Source: Pelargonium nanum
Taxonomy: Eukaryota; Streptophyta; Magnoliopsida; Geraniales; Geraniaceae
Length of the DNA: 64,000 nt
Direction of reading: 5' to 3'
Assembly: GCA_036897485.1 (NCBI GenBank)
Contig: JAYMTF010000036.1
Span: 1 to 64,000 of the forward strand
The translations under genes and the position numbers were made by a program. Below, one piece after another: positions 23,948 through 36,991 of the stretch (position 1 is its first letter; each line of letters opens with the position of its first letter). A model generated the notes under the pieces. That model ran no database searches and had not been told where the DNA came from. It worked only from the letters and a program-made list of their open reading frames with translations.

Positions 23948-26900
23948 TTAAAGTTCATCATTTGTGTAGTGTTGATTGTTGACCTCTTGAGCACCCCAGC
24001 AAGCTGGGGTCGAGCTTAAACTATCCAACCACACTTGATCAGCTACAAATGAGTTGGCGTCGTTGTTGCGATGCCATGTCCATTGCGCTCGTTTCTCGTC
24101 CAAAACCCTCAATCTTCCATGTCCGAAGCTTGGCTCGTGGTACAGCGAAAGAGGCGACCCGGGTTTGTCGAACCTTCAACATGTAACAAATATTTCAATA
24201 CATTGATTAATCGTAAACTAATCTTCACAGTAGTGTCGTGTCAAACACATTGCTTATATATCAGGCAAAATGTCAGCATGTTAGGTGATGTTCGTGTAAA
24301 ACGTGTCGTGCCAAGTCAACACGGCCAATATGGTTACTATGTTACACACGCCGTGTTCATGTCCAACCATTCAACACGATTATTAAATGTGTCATGTTTG
24401 TGTTGTTTCATGCCACACATATACTCAACTTTCAGCACGACATGAAAACATCACATAGGCACACACAAAAAATGTTAGGTCTACTCACATCATTGCAAGT
24501 CCTTCTCGATTCCCTCCATCCCCAATTGTCACGTGCACCGGACCACACGGATCAGCCTTGTTATCGTAAACCCTAGTCTGCATCACAATCGAAATTAGTC
24601 ACACAAAAACAACAACGCGCTACAAGAAACCGTCCAACCCGCTTCAAAATTTCCGTCAATAATTTAGATTTGCGACGAATCAGCGACAGAAAAAACCTGT
24701 CATAAGAAAATACTTACAAATCTTTCGTACGCATGAACATGTCCCGCAAAAACCACATCAACTCTAGCCTTATAGAGCACCTCCTCCATGGCCTTCCTCA
24801 TGCTCTCCCCTTCCCCTCTATGAGCCGCATTCGTGTTATACCACGGCGCGTGGATCAACGCGAAGACCCACGGCGTCTTGCTCCGGTCAATCCCGGCCAA
24901 ATCCGACACGAGCCACCTGAACTGAGCCGAGTCGGAGTCAAAATCGGTGTAAGAGCCTAACATGACAATGTGAGCTCCGGCGACGTCGAAGGAGTAGTAG
25001 AGGTTGGAGGTGGAGCCACTCTCCCGGTACGGCATGGGCCACCGGGCGTTGAAGGCCTTGAAGCCGTGAGGATATATGATTGGGAATATTTCCATTTCGT
25101 GGTTGCCCTCTGTGACCATCCACGGACGCTGGCTAGCCAGCGGCTCGACCAGCCGCCCGAACGAGTCCCAGAGCGGTTGCTGGCCGTCGGCGTAGGAGAG
25201 GTCGCCGGGAAGCAAGAACACGTCGTAGTCTTGGCTTTGCACGTGTGTTAGTGTCGAGTTGGTCCATTCGGTTTGTCCTAGGTCTCCTGTTAAACAAAAC
25301 AAAATTGTACATTAACATAAGCCTGTTTCTACTTTTTTTTTTTTTAAGCAATCGTACAAACACTAATATTTGAATATGAAATCTCGAGAGAACAAATGAA
25401 ATCAATCACATTTATTATATGTACAATATGTTTAGTTTTGATTAGATGTTGTAGTTTAGGTTTAAGATTTATTCAAACGGAAAAGACTTAATTCAACTCT
25501 CCAAGAAAAAAAGTGGATAGTGCAGACTGTACTGACATGATCTGCAATTTGAATAGAGCTACTATGAATCTTACTAAAAAAAATTAGTCGGGTTCATGTT
25601 ATGAGACCCGAACGCAAATTTTTGGGTCGGGTTTTGAGTTCCTGCAACCAAATTGCTGGTTCCTACTATCTTTGCACTTAGAAATTCTTGATCAGGATAT
25701 TAGGCCTAGATAACAGAATCTATATATTTTTTTTTAAATGGTCGTTAGGTCACTTGGTTTTCCTAAGCAAGAAAATATTTTTTAATGTTTTTTTTAGCTA
25801 TTGTAATTTAAGATAAACAAATGGGAAAATGAGGATGGTCAACACTGACACAACCACAAGGAATTGTGTACACATATTAAACAATGCACCAAACAAGCTC
25901 TAGCTAGCATCACAAAAATGACCACATGATCTAGGTCAAATTGTTTGTATTCACTCTACTTTAGTACTATAGCTAGAAACAAAGACACTCCAATACCAAT
26001 ATATGTTTAAAAGGAAAGCCAAAAACATGCAAATAACTAATGTTTAGTTCAATTGATGTAGATTTTTTGGTACTTTAATTTACATGTGATTACACAGTAT
26101 TATCCAACTCCAAGTCCCATGTGATGGTTTTATGTAACTATCTGAAAATAATATTGACAAACAATACCACTTGAAGCAGTACCACTAATGGTGCATATGC
26201 TGGCAATTATACAAGCTACAAACTAAACGAGTCGAATCAAATAGTACACGTGTTTTAATCGAACTATTTTGTCATCAACTATGATTCACGTCTTTTGCCG
26301 CTTGGTGGGATAAAATTGTGTCGGTAAAAAATAGTTGATAAATAAGAAAGTGTTAGTTTTTTGTCCGACCAATAACTCCAAGTGTATTATGTGGTAGGTT
26401 CAACTATATTGATTTAACTGATGCTATATTTTAATTTCTTGGATAAAATAAGATGAAAAAACTATGATGAAAACCTGAACAGACAGAGCCAATCTTGTGT
26501 ATGTGGCTACCAACACATCTAACATTAATTTTGATTAGCATCAACCATAGCTATGAAAGCAATATATTATAATAAAAACAAAAATCTTATAATGAGTAGT
26601 GTGCACTCTTTAATCACTCTTCTTCTTTAGCTATATTGCCGATGCTTAAAGCATCAACCCACTAAAGAAATGGAAACAAAAACAATTAAAGGTGTTGACA
26701 CAATAAATTAATCTATATACATGGTTTTAAAAATAGCTAGGGCTATGGCGGTTAACACGACAAAAACACAATCCGCGAACATGAATCAACATCATAAATA
26801 CAACTATACTCACTCCATGAATTTGTAAACATAAAACGCTGAGTTCAATTTAAACTATTTTGATAGTGTTATAATTTGATCGATGACTTGTCCTAAACTA

Positions 26901-27851
26901 AAAATCCATTTTCTTTTACTTTTTCTACTTTCATCTATTAAACTCATGTGTAGATATATAACAGACACAAGTACACAACAACAGTAACAATTTTGACTAT
27001 AAATATGATAATGATAAGAACTTCATGAATATTCAAAAGAGTTTAAATGTTTGTTACAACATTACCGGATATGAACAAAAAAGAATTTTTTTATGGATTG
27101 GCCTTATCCCCTACCACTCATAACGTTCAAAAATAGCAATTTTTTAATTTTTTTTAAAACACATTTCAAGCTCACTAGTTGAAGACTAATTCTTCAAGAC
27201 ACAGTACTGAAACGCTGTAAGGAATAATTTTCCAGCAAACATATTGTTTTAGCAACCAACATGCTAAACTACAAATTAAAATAAATAAACAAATAAAAAC
27301 TACAACTTACCGGCGACCACGAACTCGACCGGAAAGGTGGAAGGAGGCGTTTTGAAAGAAAACTCCGGCCCGGAGCCACCACATCTGTAGTAATAGGTTG
27401 TGCCAGCCTCCAACGGTCCAATTTTCACCTGGTGAATCTTGCTTGACTTGTAAAAGAAGTAATGGTACGAATCGTGCTCTCCGGTTGCCTTTTTCTCGTA
27501 CCTCCCCGGCGCGTGTCCGTACTCGACCACCGATTTCACACTACTATCCTCGGACACCCATGAAACGGTCATGTGATCTTTCCCCGAGAGTGAAATGTGC
27601 ACCTAATAACATAAAATGTCTCAATCGATATGATCAAATAAAATATTTATAAATAAGAATATTAACAACAAAATGTAGTGTAATTAGCTCAATGTGTTAA
27701 TTATTACCTGTTGAGGATCGGATTCGGATCTTTTGTGCGGTGTGATGATGAGACTGCGAGGCGGCGGCCGGACAAAATCTTCCTCCGGCGACGCATGTGG
27801 TGTTTGTAGGAGGAAGAAGAAGAAAACGGCGAATAATATTTTCGAGTTCAT
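23948..27851 (-). CDS. Purple acid phosphatase, low-molecular-weight type (PAP A)
   Basis: Five exons (27851-27708, 27602-27311, 25286-24718, 24577-24489, 24173-23948) give 439 residues. A signal peptide (about 1-20) precedes a fibronectin-like N-domain with TTYYYRCGG, then the metallophosphatase domain. All seven metal ligands are present: Asp147 (GDLGQ), Asp174 and Tyr177 (GDLSYAD), Asn207 (GNHE), His291 (HAPWYN), His328 and His330 (GHVHAYERF). The family hydrolyses phosphate monoesters at a Fe(III)-Zn/Mn centre, usually in the apoplast or vacuole and often under phosphate starvation. Closest in type to Arabidopsis PAP20-22. The C-terminus ends in Asn-Asp-Glu-Leu, resembling an ER-retrieval tail. 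It is divergent from the second phosphatase at 33039-36991. Confidence 0.95.
24228..24470. mobile_element. CGTGTCGTG-rich MITE fragment (copy e)
   Basis: Carries the motifs GTGTCGTGTCAAACAC, CGTGTCGTGCCAAG and CAGCACGACATG, but both termini are decayed. It fills most of the last intron of PAP A (24174-24488). Confidence 0.45.
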
Positions 27852-27896
27852 TTTTTGAATTTTTAAAGAATTGTAAGATTTGGGAAGAGGGACACG

Positions 27897-27904
27897 TATA
27901 AATA
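27897..27904 (-). promoter_or_regulatory. TATA box of PAP A
   Basis: TATTTATA on the minus strand lies about 45 bases before the start codon, predicting a very short leader. Confidence 0.5.
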
Positions 27905-28777
27905 GGAGTTTAGAAGTTCAATTTATTGATAATTGATTTAAGTATTTTTTTTTGTTTGCATAAAGGAGGAGAAGAAGAGGAGGTTATAAGGAAATGAGGT
28001 TGCAATGGCGTCAAGTTAGTCCATAGGAATAATTTTGGATATGCTTTCAGCAATCACCACACACAATTTTTTCTAATATAGTGTAAAAAAAGGAATAAAT
28101 ATACATCACAGGCTTTTCTTTTTTGTTTTCTTGATCCATTAACCATGAAAAATATAGCAAAATTCGTTTTCTAAGCAGTTACAACACGTATCTATCACTA
28201 TCAATGTGTGAATCTAAATATTGTATGAACTTTATGATTACACAAGAGCAATGTGTCACACTCATAGGGTTAATAGATGATATTGAGTTAATGTACATTT
28301 TAATTGAATTTGAGCAACATTTTCTGCTTATAAACTTATTGAGATTGATACAAATGTTAATTCGCGATATATTATATTTTCAAAGGCGTGATTGAGTCTA
28401 AATTATTAACTTTGTGATTATATAGAGCCCACAAATTTGTTATATAATTAAAAGTGGGAACAAGAAAGATAAGCTAGAGGCAACTAAATACGACTCGAAT
28501 GAAGAATAGCCTGAGTGTACGTGGTATGATTTAGAAGCGTTGATCCCGTGCTGAACGCGGGTTTGCTTTAAGACAAAAGAACAAGCTAGAAGCCATTTAG
28601 CAGGTTAAACTATCATTGATGTTATGACACTTCATTACAAACTTGGATTCATTTGATCACTTTGTTCCGGCAAATTCATTAAGATGACAAATAAAATTAA
28701 ATGTTTATGATTTTGTTAGTTTGACTTATTATATATATTGTCATTAAAATTTTATTCATGGTTTAAGGGAAGGAGAT

Positions 28778-28870
28778 TATATATTAATTAATACAAGGGG
28801 CTATCGACTTAGTTTATAATTATTACATTTTTCTCTTTTTCGTCTTGTGAGACAAGATGTGAAAACGAAA
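28778..28870. repeat. Direct repeat, copy 1 of 2
   Basis: Shares AAGGGGCTATCGACTTAG and GTGAAAACGAAA blocks with 31697-31766 in the same order and orientation, differing by a short internal insertion. Unnamed element. Confidence 0.6.
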
Positions 28871-31696
28871 CATAAAGTTTGAATTTGTTCGAATTCATAA
28901 AGAGTAATGTAATTTCAAAAATCGTTTGGATTAGATCGGTATAAAACTCAAATTTGTAGTGCTAAATGAACAAATTTGTCCATTCTGATCTACATGTTTG
29001 CAAGAAAAAGTCATTTTAATCTATATTTTAAATCAAATCAGATATCAGATGCCCGCATTCAAATTTAAAACGCTGACTCTACCTTTACGTGGCGAAGTGT
29101 CCTCTAATAGATTTTCACATAAGCAACAATTTCGTCTGTTGTCGATAACATATTTTATTTTAGCGGAGGTGGAGATCTGAAAGGCAATTATGTTTACAGG
29201 TCCATATACCAAACTATAGCTGGAGTTGAAATTTGTAACAATCTAATTTATGAAGATGCTTAATTAGCTAAGAAGCTCACTACGTGTAAAGGATGTGAAT
29301 AAAAAAATTGAGGACTTCAAGTATTGAAAGTACCAGTTATTCCAAATAAAATTAGTAATTAATGTTAATTTTTTCGAATATCCTGGGAATGTGCTACTAG
29401 ATTTTTCTTCAAGTACAATTAGCATATGATCTCCTGAAAGGTCATTGACCATCACCGTCCATTTTATATCTGTACCAAGAAATATACAAATACACGTTTC
29501 TTCATGATTGTGATTACATATAATTATTCATTTCAAGAAAAAGATTCGAAATTGTAAATTCATGTTTCTTGTTTTGATTGGATCGATCAATGGATTGTCT
29601 ATGCAAATTTCCCAGAAGTTGACAAACAAAATCAATAAAATTTTAGCCATTGCTATCTGAAAAGCATCTCTATGGTTTTAGTTAATCAAGAACTGCAGTT
29701 TTATTTATTTTTAATGAAATTTGATTATGTAATTGATTGTTCTCCGTACTCAATTATTTGTTCATCCGAGAAAGAAATTAGTAGAGAAACAAACCTTCTT
29801 TTGCCGATTCTTATTAGAACTAGTCTTTCGTGTTTCAACATGTAATTTATATTGTACGTGACATATTGATATGACATGAAACAAATATATTTATTCCCAC
29901 TAATCTTATAATCATGCATGTTGCGCCTAAAAATATGTATACAACACACTTGGAGATTTTCATTTATTTTTTGCTATAGGTATTCGGAGTGTTGTGCATC
30001 ACATGTTAAATCGTGCAGTGTTAATCGTGTCATGTCAATTCAAGCTGGTTAATTTAGCGTGTCGTGTTAACCTGACGTATTGTTTAGAGTTTGTTTGGTA
30101 ATACTTTTGAGAATGAGAAATAACTTACACAACCAATAGTTTTGTATAATACATGTGAAACTAAAAGCATTTTTGTTTGCCTTGTCACATGTTTTTAGCT
30201 GTTTTTGTAATGACAACAAAAGTTACAAAAGAAAAAAAAAAACTTATTTATGCGAGATGGTAGAAGAAGTAAGATAATTTTTATTTTTTCTAAATTTTAC
30301 TTAACTTTATCACATGTTAATAAAATTTTCATTTATTACACTTGAACTACCACATCAACACAACAATTAATATATTTAAAATTTAACGTTAAACCAGTTA
30401 ACGGAAAATTGACAAAAACTAACAATATTTTTGGTTCATATTTGAAATTTTAAAAACCAATTAAGGTTAAAACAAACTCATGTGGTCAAAATTATATCCA
30501 TATGCAAAATTTAGAGACCAAGTTAAAGTTTTTACCTTTTAACACACTCTTTTTAAGTTGTTTATTTATTCTACATTTCTACTTAGCTTCTTCTTAAAAG
30601 AAAAAGTAATGTCACCAAAAAAGTTTTAAATGTCGTGTTTGCATTGTTCGTTATTATTAGGATAAGATATAATATGTTGCAAAATTGTAGGACATGCTTC
30701 ACATGCTATCCTATCCACATATATAGTAGTAAATTTTTAATCACAATATTTTTTAATATGATTATCATAACGAAGAGACAAGACTAATCACTAACACTAA
30801 GATTGTTGACAATTGATTATATTTAATTCAAATATAAATTATACTATAGTAGGTTTGGGCTGTGAAGCAAGTACATCATGGGGCTTAGTTGGCCATATTA
30901 ATAAATTTAATTAATTTAGATGTTTTAGTTTTGCAATCTTGAGATTGCACATATATCTAATATGTGTTTTCTTTTTGGCCTAAACTTAGGCAAATGTTGC
31001 TCTCAATGTTCTCTATAATTCATCTTAATATTGAAAAAAAAAATTGATATCATCATTTATCCAAAAACATCACCAATAATGAACATTTTAGACTATGCTT
31101 ATGGCATTGTCTCATAAATGAACCAATCTTGTACGAAAACATATGCACAACATGGAGCAAGCATTTTGATGGTACAAATTAAAATAAATTATCTATTTGA
31201 TAATAGTAAAACAGAAAGCGTATGCATATTAATTTTGATTTTTTCCAGTACAAAATTTAAGTTGCACTGAAATTGCCAGCTAATAGAGAAAGACGGAAAT
31301 CTTCTTCCACGACCTCTTCTCACTAAAGTCACTTAGAAAAGACTGGGGACGACTTCAGCGGGTCTCTCCAATGCTCAATTAGAAGAAAGTGAATATATAA
31401 AATGCAATTTAATGTGAAATAGTGATTTAACTCATATTTTGTTATAACCCGTTTATGTTTATGGGTAAGTGAGATATGCAAATAACTTGAAAAGGCAAAA
31501 CGAGCCCTATGAGTCAATTGGTAGAGAGGGCATGTGACACCTCCCATATAAGCATATATTCAGCAGTATAAGAGTAGGTTACCATCAGTAAGTAGAAAAC
31601 CCTTAGCACCCTTATGCGGGTAAAATAAAAAGCCAACATCTATCGGAGAGTTGGAACAAAAACTAGCGAGAATAGAGTAAGCTGCGTCGGGCTTAG

Positions 31697-31766
31697 ATAT
31701 ATTAATTCAAGGGGCTATCGACTTAGTTTTTCTTTTCTTCTTGTGAGACAAAATGTGAAAACGAAA
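31697..31766. repeat. Direct repeat, copy 2 of 2
   Basis: Second copy of the repeat at 28778-28870, about 2.9 kb away in the same orientation. Confidence 0.6.
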
Positions 31767-32926
31767 AGTTGAGATCAACAAGAGCTGTGATACTTGTAGT
31801 TGTCATTGGAACAAAAGTACAAAACAGTGTGTCCAAGTGCACAAACCACAATAGCAGCTAGCAAAGACAAATTAAGTTGTGTTGTGCTCCAAATCCGTGG
31901 ACTCAATGCAACTCTACATGTTTAATATAATATATTTTTATTTATAAAATTTGTCTTCATAAGGCCATGACCAATCCGTGACGGAACTTGTAGTAACTTA
32001 ACTGTTTTCTTTTATTTAATCACATAAGAGATAAAGTTTAGAATGATTCGAATTAGAAAATTATAATTAAAATGATTTATTATGTACTTGATTGTCTTAA
32101 AGTTTATAACGACGAGAGTCTTGTGCACTAGATAATAACTAATAGAAGATGTTATTCAGTCATAATATTTTACTTTACGTATATAGTGATGATGTTAAAT
32201 TGTTGAAATATAATATATATAAAAAAAACATAAATCGAGATTTCAATTATTAGTTTGAACTTTTAATTGAGTTGTTTTTCTAACGTGATATTCTCAAGTA
32301 CGAATACCAAAACCAGAAACTCTCTATCACATCATCTCTCTATGGGTTCCTGCTATACATGGTGGTACAAACTCTACATGTTCTCATATCGATCCTGCTA
32401 CAAAGTTAAAAATAAGAAAAAATCGAGCTATGTGTCATAAAATTATAAACAAGAATAAGATTGTCAAACTGGTCCACTATCTACAAAATTAAAACATGAA
32501 TTAATTAAACTCTTTATCTATCTCTTATCGATTCACCCTCTTTTATTGATCCACTTAAATTGGTTCTCTAACGAAACAAAACTCCAAGGCAAAGTATTTA
32601 TTTCCAAACAAGTGTGTTTGACCGTTACATCAAGAAGTTGTGTTTACTTTACTAGCCGACCTCTCTTTAGTGGTCAAGATCGACTATACACACCTCATAA
32701 AAATACAAAACTAACTATACTTAGATTTGTCCCCAACTATGACACTTGGGCCCACCACATCCATGAGGCCCATCATCAAAGCCCAATCTAATATCACACG
32801 ACACCGTTGCTTGTACCAATAATCCTATATACATACATTTCTTCGGACAAACTAGAAAGGATCCATATGAGGAATATACGGAGATGTTTTTTTTGGGGAC
32901 TTGAACCTGAACCTCCTCAAAACTTC

Positions 32927-32935
32927 TATATAAAT
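32927..32935 (+). promoter_or_regulatory. TATA box of PAP B
   Basis: TATATAAAT lies about 105 bases before the start codon at 33039. Confidence 0.6.
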
Positions 32936-33038
32936 CTCTCCTCACCCCTAACTGTATCTGCATGTAACGACCCCCATATCCTCCCCATTTTCATTTCAAT
33001 TTCTCTTACTTCACACATTGCTTAATTGTATCGAATCA

Positions 33039-36000
33039 ATGGCCGTTGGCGGGCGGTTTCCGGCAGCAACTGTTGCCTTGTTACTGTCGGTACTATTTGT
33101 CGGATGCGCTGTTTCTTATGACCGGCCACCGCCTGGTCGGACCCTTGTCGTGCTACCCTCCAAGGACCCGGTTTCTCCGCAACAGGTTTCATTTCTCAAC
33201 TCCATTTACATTGTCATTTGTTTCTTTCTTATCATTGATTATTTTTTTAATATTAGCTGACTTTTAACTTGCGAATTTTTCTGAATGTAAGAGCATCGGC
33301 AAAAACATCGTATTTGTACCTTTTCAACTGTCACATTAATGAAGGTCTTTGACAAATAAAAAGATACTCAATTTGAATCCCTACTTCTTTCTAACAAATA
33401 TACATGTTGTCGAGAAATTGGTAACCGACTCTAATTTTGGATTCCTTTCAACTGAAAGTCTGACGTATTGAAAGTCCTATTGAAGTCAAGGCAACCAACG
33501 GAGGTGTTTAAAAGCTCTTGGTAGTCAGGGAATCTTTAAACGTTTTTCAAACCATTCGTATTTCATCAGAGCGAAGAACCCATAAGAAAGGTTGGTCCTT
33601 TTGGAAAGGGCCGAGATTTTTATGTTTTTAGTTTTTGTCTGTCAATGATATCTATTGTACGATAAAAAAAATAAAGTTAATCATTAATGTTGTGGTAATT
33701 CAAGACGTAATTATTTAAATCCACATCAGTATAATAATCAACTTTCACTATAAAATTTGTTTCCGCATTATAGACTCAATTCAAAACCCATAAAGAGTAC
33801 TACTAATTCAGTGAAAGAGAAGATGACTAATTGGGACGGTTGGTAATTACATTAATATTCTAGTTTCTATCTTGTCCTAAATAGTGGTTGGTCGACCAAA
33901 AAATGGAATTATTTGTCATTACAAGTTGGTCAAAACCTTAGATTGGTGGTGATCTTGTCTTAACCCTAACCAAATATACATATATAATTATATTTGTTAA
34001 ATTAACCTTTTGAAACAATGTTTATAGGTTGGGCTGGTATGGTGTTAGATTACCAAAACAGAAGATTGCAAATACATTTTTCTTACTCCCATACTATTCA
34101 TTCAATTAATAAGAGCTTCACTCATCATCAAAACAAAAAAAGTAAAAAATAATTATGGAGTGCAAGTTTTTTATTAGTTTTATACCCATTAATAAATTAC
34201 TAGATATGGACCAATACATAGAATCAATCCCAATATTAATTTGTTAATTTATTTATTATGAACCAAACCTAGTAAAACTAGTAGTTGACTTGTTGCATTT
34301 GATATTTGTTTGGGATAGTAAGGAAAGATTTTATTCATTTATTTTTTTTAATATAAAGTCAAGACCGTCCCAAATTATGTGTGTTAAAATATTTTATTTT
34401 CTTCCCTGGATCGAGTTTTTTTTTCCCGCCGACTTCAATCTACGATTATAGATGCTTCTATGTTCATTTAACTATCTTTTATTAGATAACTAAATCGACG
34501 AAAAAAGATTCAGAGTGTTTTTTAAAATTAAAAGAAGCTCCAGACGTTTATCTTTTTTCGATTTTGAGCCCATTTTGTATCTAAAAATAAGCCTAAAGGC
34601 CCATAATCCAATCAAAATTTGGCCGTGGCCCAATATTGGGTCCTGAAAAGGTGAATTATACATTGATGTGATTCTTTTCCTACAGGTTCATATTTCTATG
34701 GTAGGTCAAGACAAAATGAGGATATCTTGGATCACAAACAACCCAACTCCTGCAACGGTATATTATGGCACATCTCCTGGTGCTAACAGCCTCTCTGCCG
34801 CCGGAAACACCACTTCATACCGCTATACGCTCTACCGTTCCGGTCAAATTCACGACGTAGATATCGGTCCGTTGAACCCCAACACTGTCTATTACTACCG
34901 TTGTGGCTCCAATTCTGCACCCGAACTCAGTTTCAAAACCCCGCCCGCTCAGCTCCCCATCAAATTCGCGATCGTCGGTTCGTAACAATATCACTAATGT
35001 TATCAATATTTTAAGAATTTGATCCGAATTGATCGGTAAAAATAACATTCATTTTGAGACATAAGAATGACATTAAAAGACGGTCAAAAGTGACTAATTT
35101 ACATGTACCACATCAAAAACGGATCTAAGAAGAAGGGTGTGAGGGCAACTGCCCCCACATAACATTTTTAGTACGTCCATTAATTTGAAACATTTTCAAT
35201 TTTGCTTCTACTGAGATGTTAACTTTTTTAGCACGCCCATTAATTTGAAACTTTTTTCTCACTATTCTACAATTTTGCCCTCATTGAGTATATATTTTGG
35301 ATCCGTCCTTACCACAGGTGATCTCGGACAGACTGATTGGACCAAATCGACCTTGGACCACATATCAAAATCAAACTACGACGTTTTGCTCTTGCCAGGA
35401 GATTTGTCCTACGCAGATCGCATCCAAAGCCTATGGGACTCATATGGTCAGCTGGTGGAGCCACTGGCAAGCCAGAGGCCATGGATGGTGACACAAGGGA
35501 ACCACGAGATCGAGACCATCCCGGTGATTCACCGCGAGCCATTCACAGCCTACAACGCTAGGTGGCGCATGCCGTTCGAAGAGAGTGGCTCAGACTCGAA
35601 CCTCTACTACTCCTTCGACGTCGCCGGAGCTATCCATGTTGTGATGTTGGGGTCTTACACTGATTTTGATCGCGATTCGGCTCAGTATAAGTGGCTTCAG
35701 GCGGATTTGGCGAAGGTTGATCGGAGCAAGACTCCGTGGGTATTTGTGCTGGTGCATGCTCCTTGGTACAATTCGAATACGGCTCATCAAGGTGAGCCTG
35801 AGTCGGACGGAATGAGGGAAGCTATGGAGGATTTGCTCTACCAAGCTCGGGTTGATGTCGTTTTCGCGGGACATGTCCATGCGTACGAGCGATTTGTAAG
35901 TTTTGCTATACCTTTATTGATCTTATAATTAGTTTGTCTAATAAATTTTGTAATCTTGCGCCGTGTTCGTGTTGGACATCCAAAACGTGTACAATGATTA

Positions 36001-36991
36001 ATAATTGTGTTGTGAAATGCACGACATGTTCAACACACATACTTAAAGGTACAATTGTACGTCGTGTTAAACGTGTTGGATAGTGTCGTGTCAACACGGC
36101 TCATTTAGCTACCATGTTAAACATGATGTTTTTGTGTTGGTGTTGTGCTGTGTAGCACAAATACTAAACGTGTTGTGATCGTATTAGATCGTGCAACACA
36201 TAAACAATGTTCAACGCAACACGAATAAAACACGCATGGCGAATCGCTAGCTCTAGATGTCATGCGTCAGTTGATACTTGTTAGATTCATATTATGCTAC
36301 TTAAGACCGTAGATTAGCATGTGGAAGATGTGCAACTGTACCTAATTTAGAGAGTAATTTTCTAATAGGTGTATTATCAGAAGAAATGAAAAAAAAAAGT
36401 ACAAAATTTTAATTTCATAACTCAACATTCCTCTTTTTTTGGTGATTTAGTACTAGATTGTGACTTCTATCTAAAATAGTGCTCAATTAAAAAGAACTGG
36501 AATAATAATAAAAAATAGAACAAGTGAACCAATAAAAGAATTAGACTTTAAATTCATTTGATTTATATGTCTAAATTAATATTGCAGACCCAAGTGTACA
36601 AGGGGAAGGCTGACAATTGTGGTCCAACGTTTATCACCATCGGAGATGGTGGCAACCGAGAAGGGCTTGCCGGAAAGTAAGTGTATATATTTGAAAAAAA
36701 ATGGATTCAATTAATATATATTGTAATTTTTTTTATAAGCGACGGGACAGCAAACCTACAAAAATATATTGCATATGTATCTTAAAATGAATCGATAAAA
36801 ATGGCAGGTATATAGATCCGAAACCCGAGATATCGATGTTCAGAGAGGCAAGCTTCGGGCATGGCCAGTTGGAGGTGATGAATGCGACTCATGCGTTGTG
36901 GACTTGGCATCGAAACGACGACGATGGCCAGACTGCAGCTGATTTTGCCTGGTTCACTGCTCACTCTTCTGATCCTGCTTGCAAAAACTAA
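33039..36991 (+). CDS. Purple acid phosphatase, low-molecular-weight type (PAP B)
   Basis: Five exons (33039-33185, 34686-34977, 35318-35895, 36588-36676, 36808-36991) give 429 residues. Signal peptide about 1-26 (ATVALLLSVLFVGCAVS). N-domain with VYYYRCGS; catalytic domain with all metal ligands: Asp148, Asp175, Tyr178, Asn208, His293, His332 and His334. Role as for PAP A. Exons 2 and 4 have exactly the same lengths as in PAP A (292 and 89), and exon 3 is three codons longer (one in FDVAGAIHVVM, two in GEPESDGMR), so the two are paralogues. The donor of exon 2 (G/GTTCGT) is weak, but frame and paralogy support it. The C-terminus (SSDPACKN) lacks the NDEL tail. Intron 1 is about 1.5 kb. Confidence 0.95.
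35926..36255. mobile_element. CGTGTCGTG-rich MITE (copy f)
   Basis: Lies in intron 3 of PAP B. It starts inside the family consensus (TAATTAGTTTGTC, then GCCGTGTTCGTGTTGGAC) and ends CGAATCGCTAGCTCTA, a degenerate terminus. The left terminus is missing. Confidence 0.5.

Larger units (their letters stand above)
27852..33038. other. Shared upstream region of the divergent phosphatases
   Basis: About 5.2 kb, AT-rich, without a supported gene. It holds both promoters at its ends, a short CGTGTCATG remnant near 29990-30075, and a direct repeat pair (28778-28870 and 31697-31766). A stretch at 31505-31535 resembles a tRNA A-box. Confidence 0.5.
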
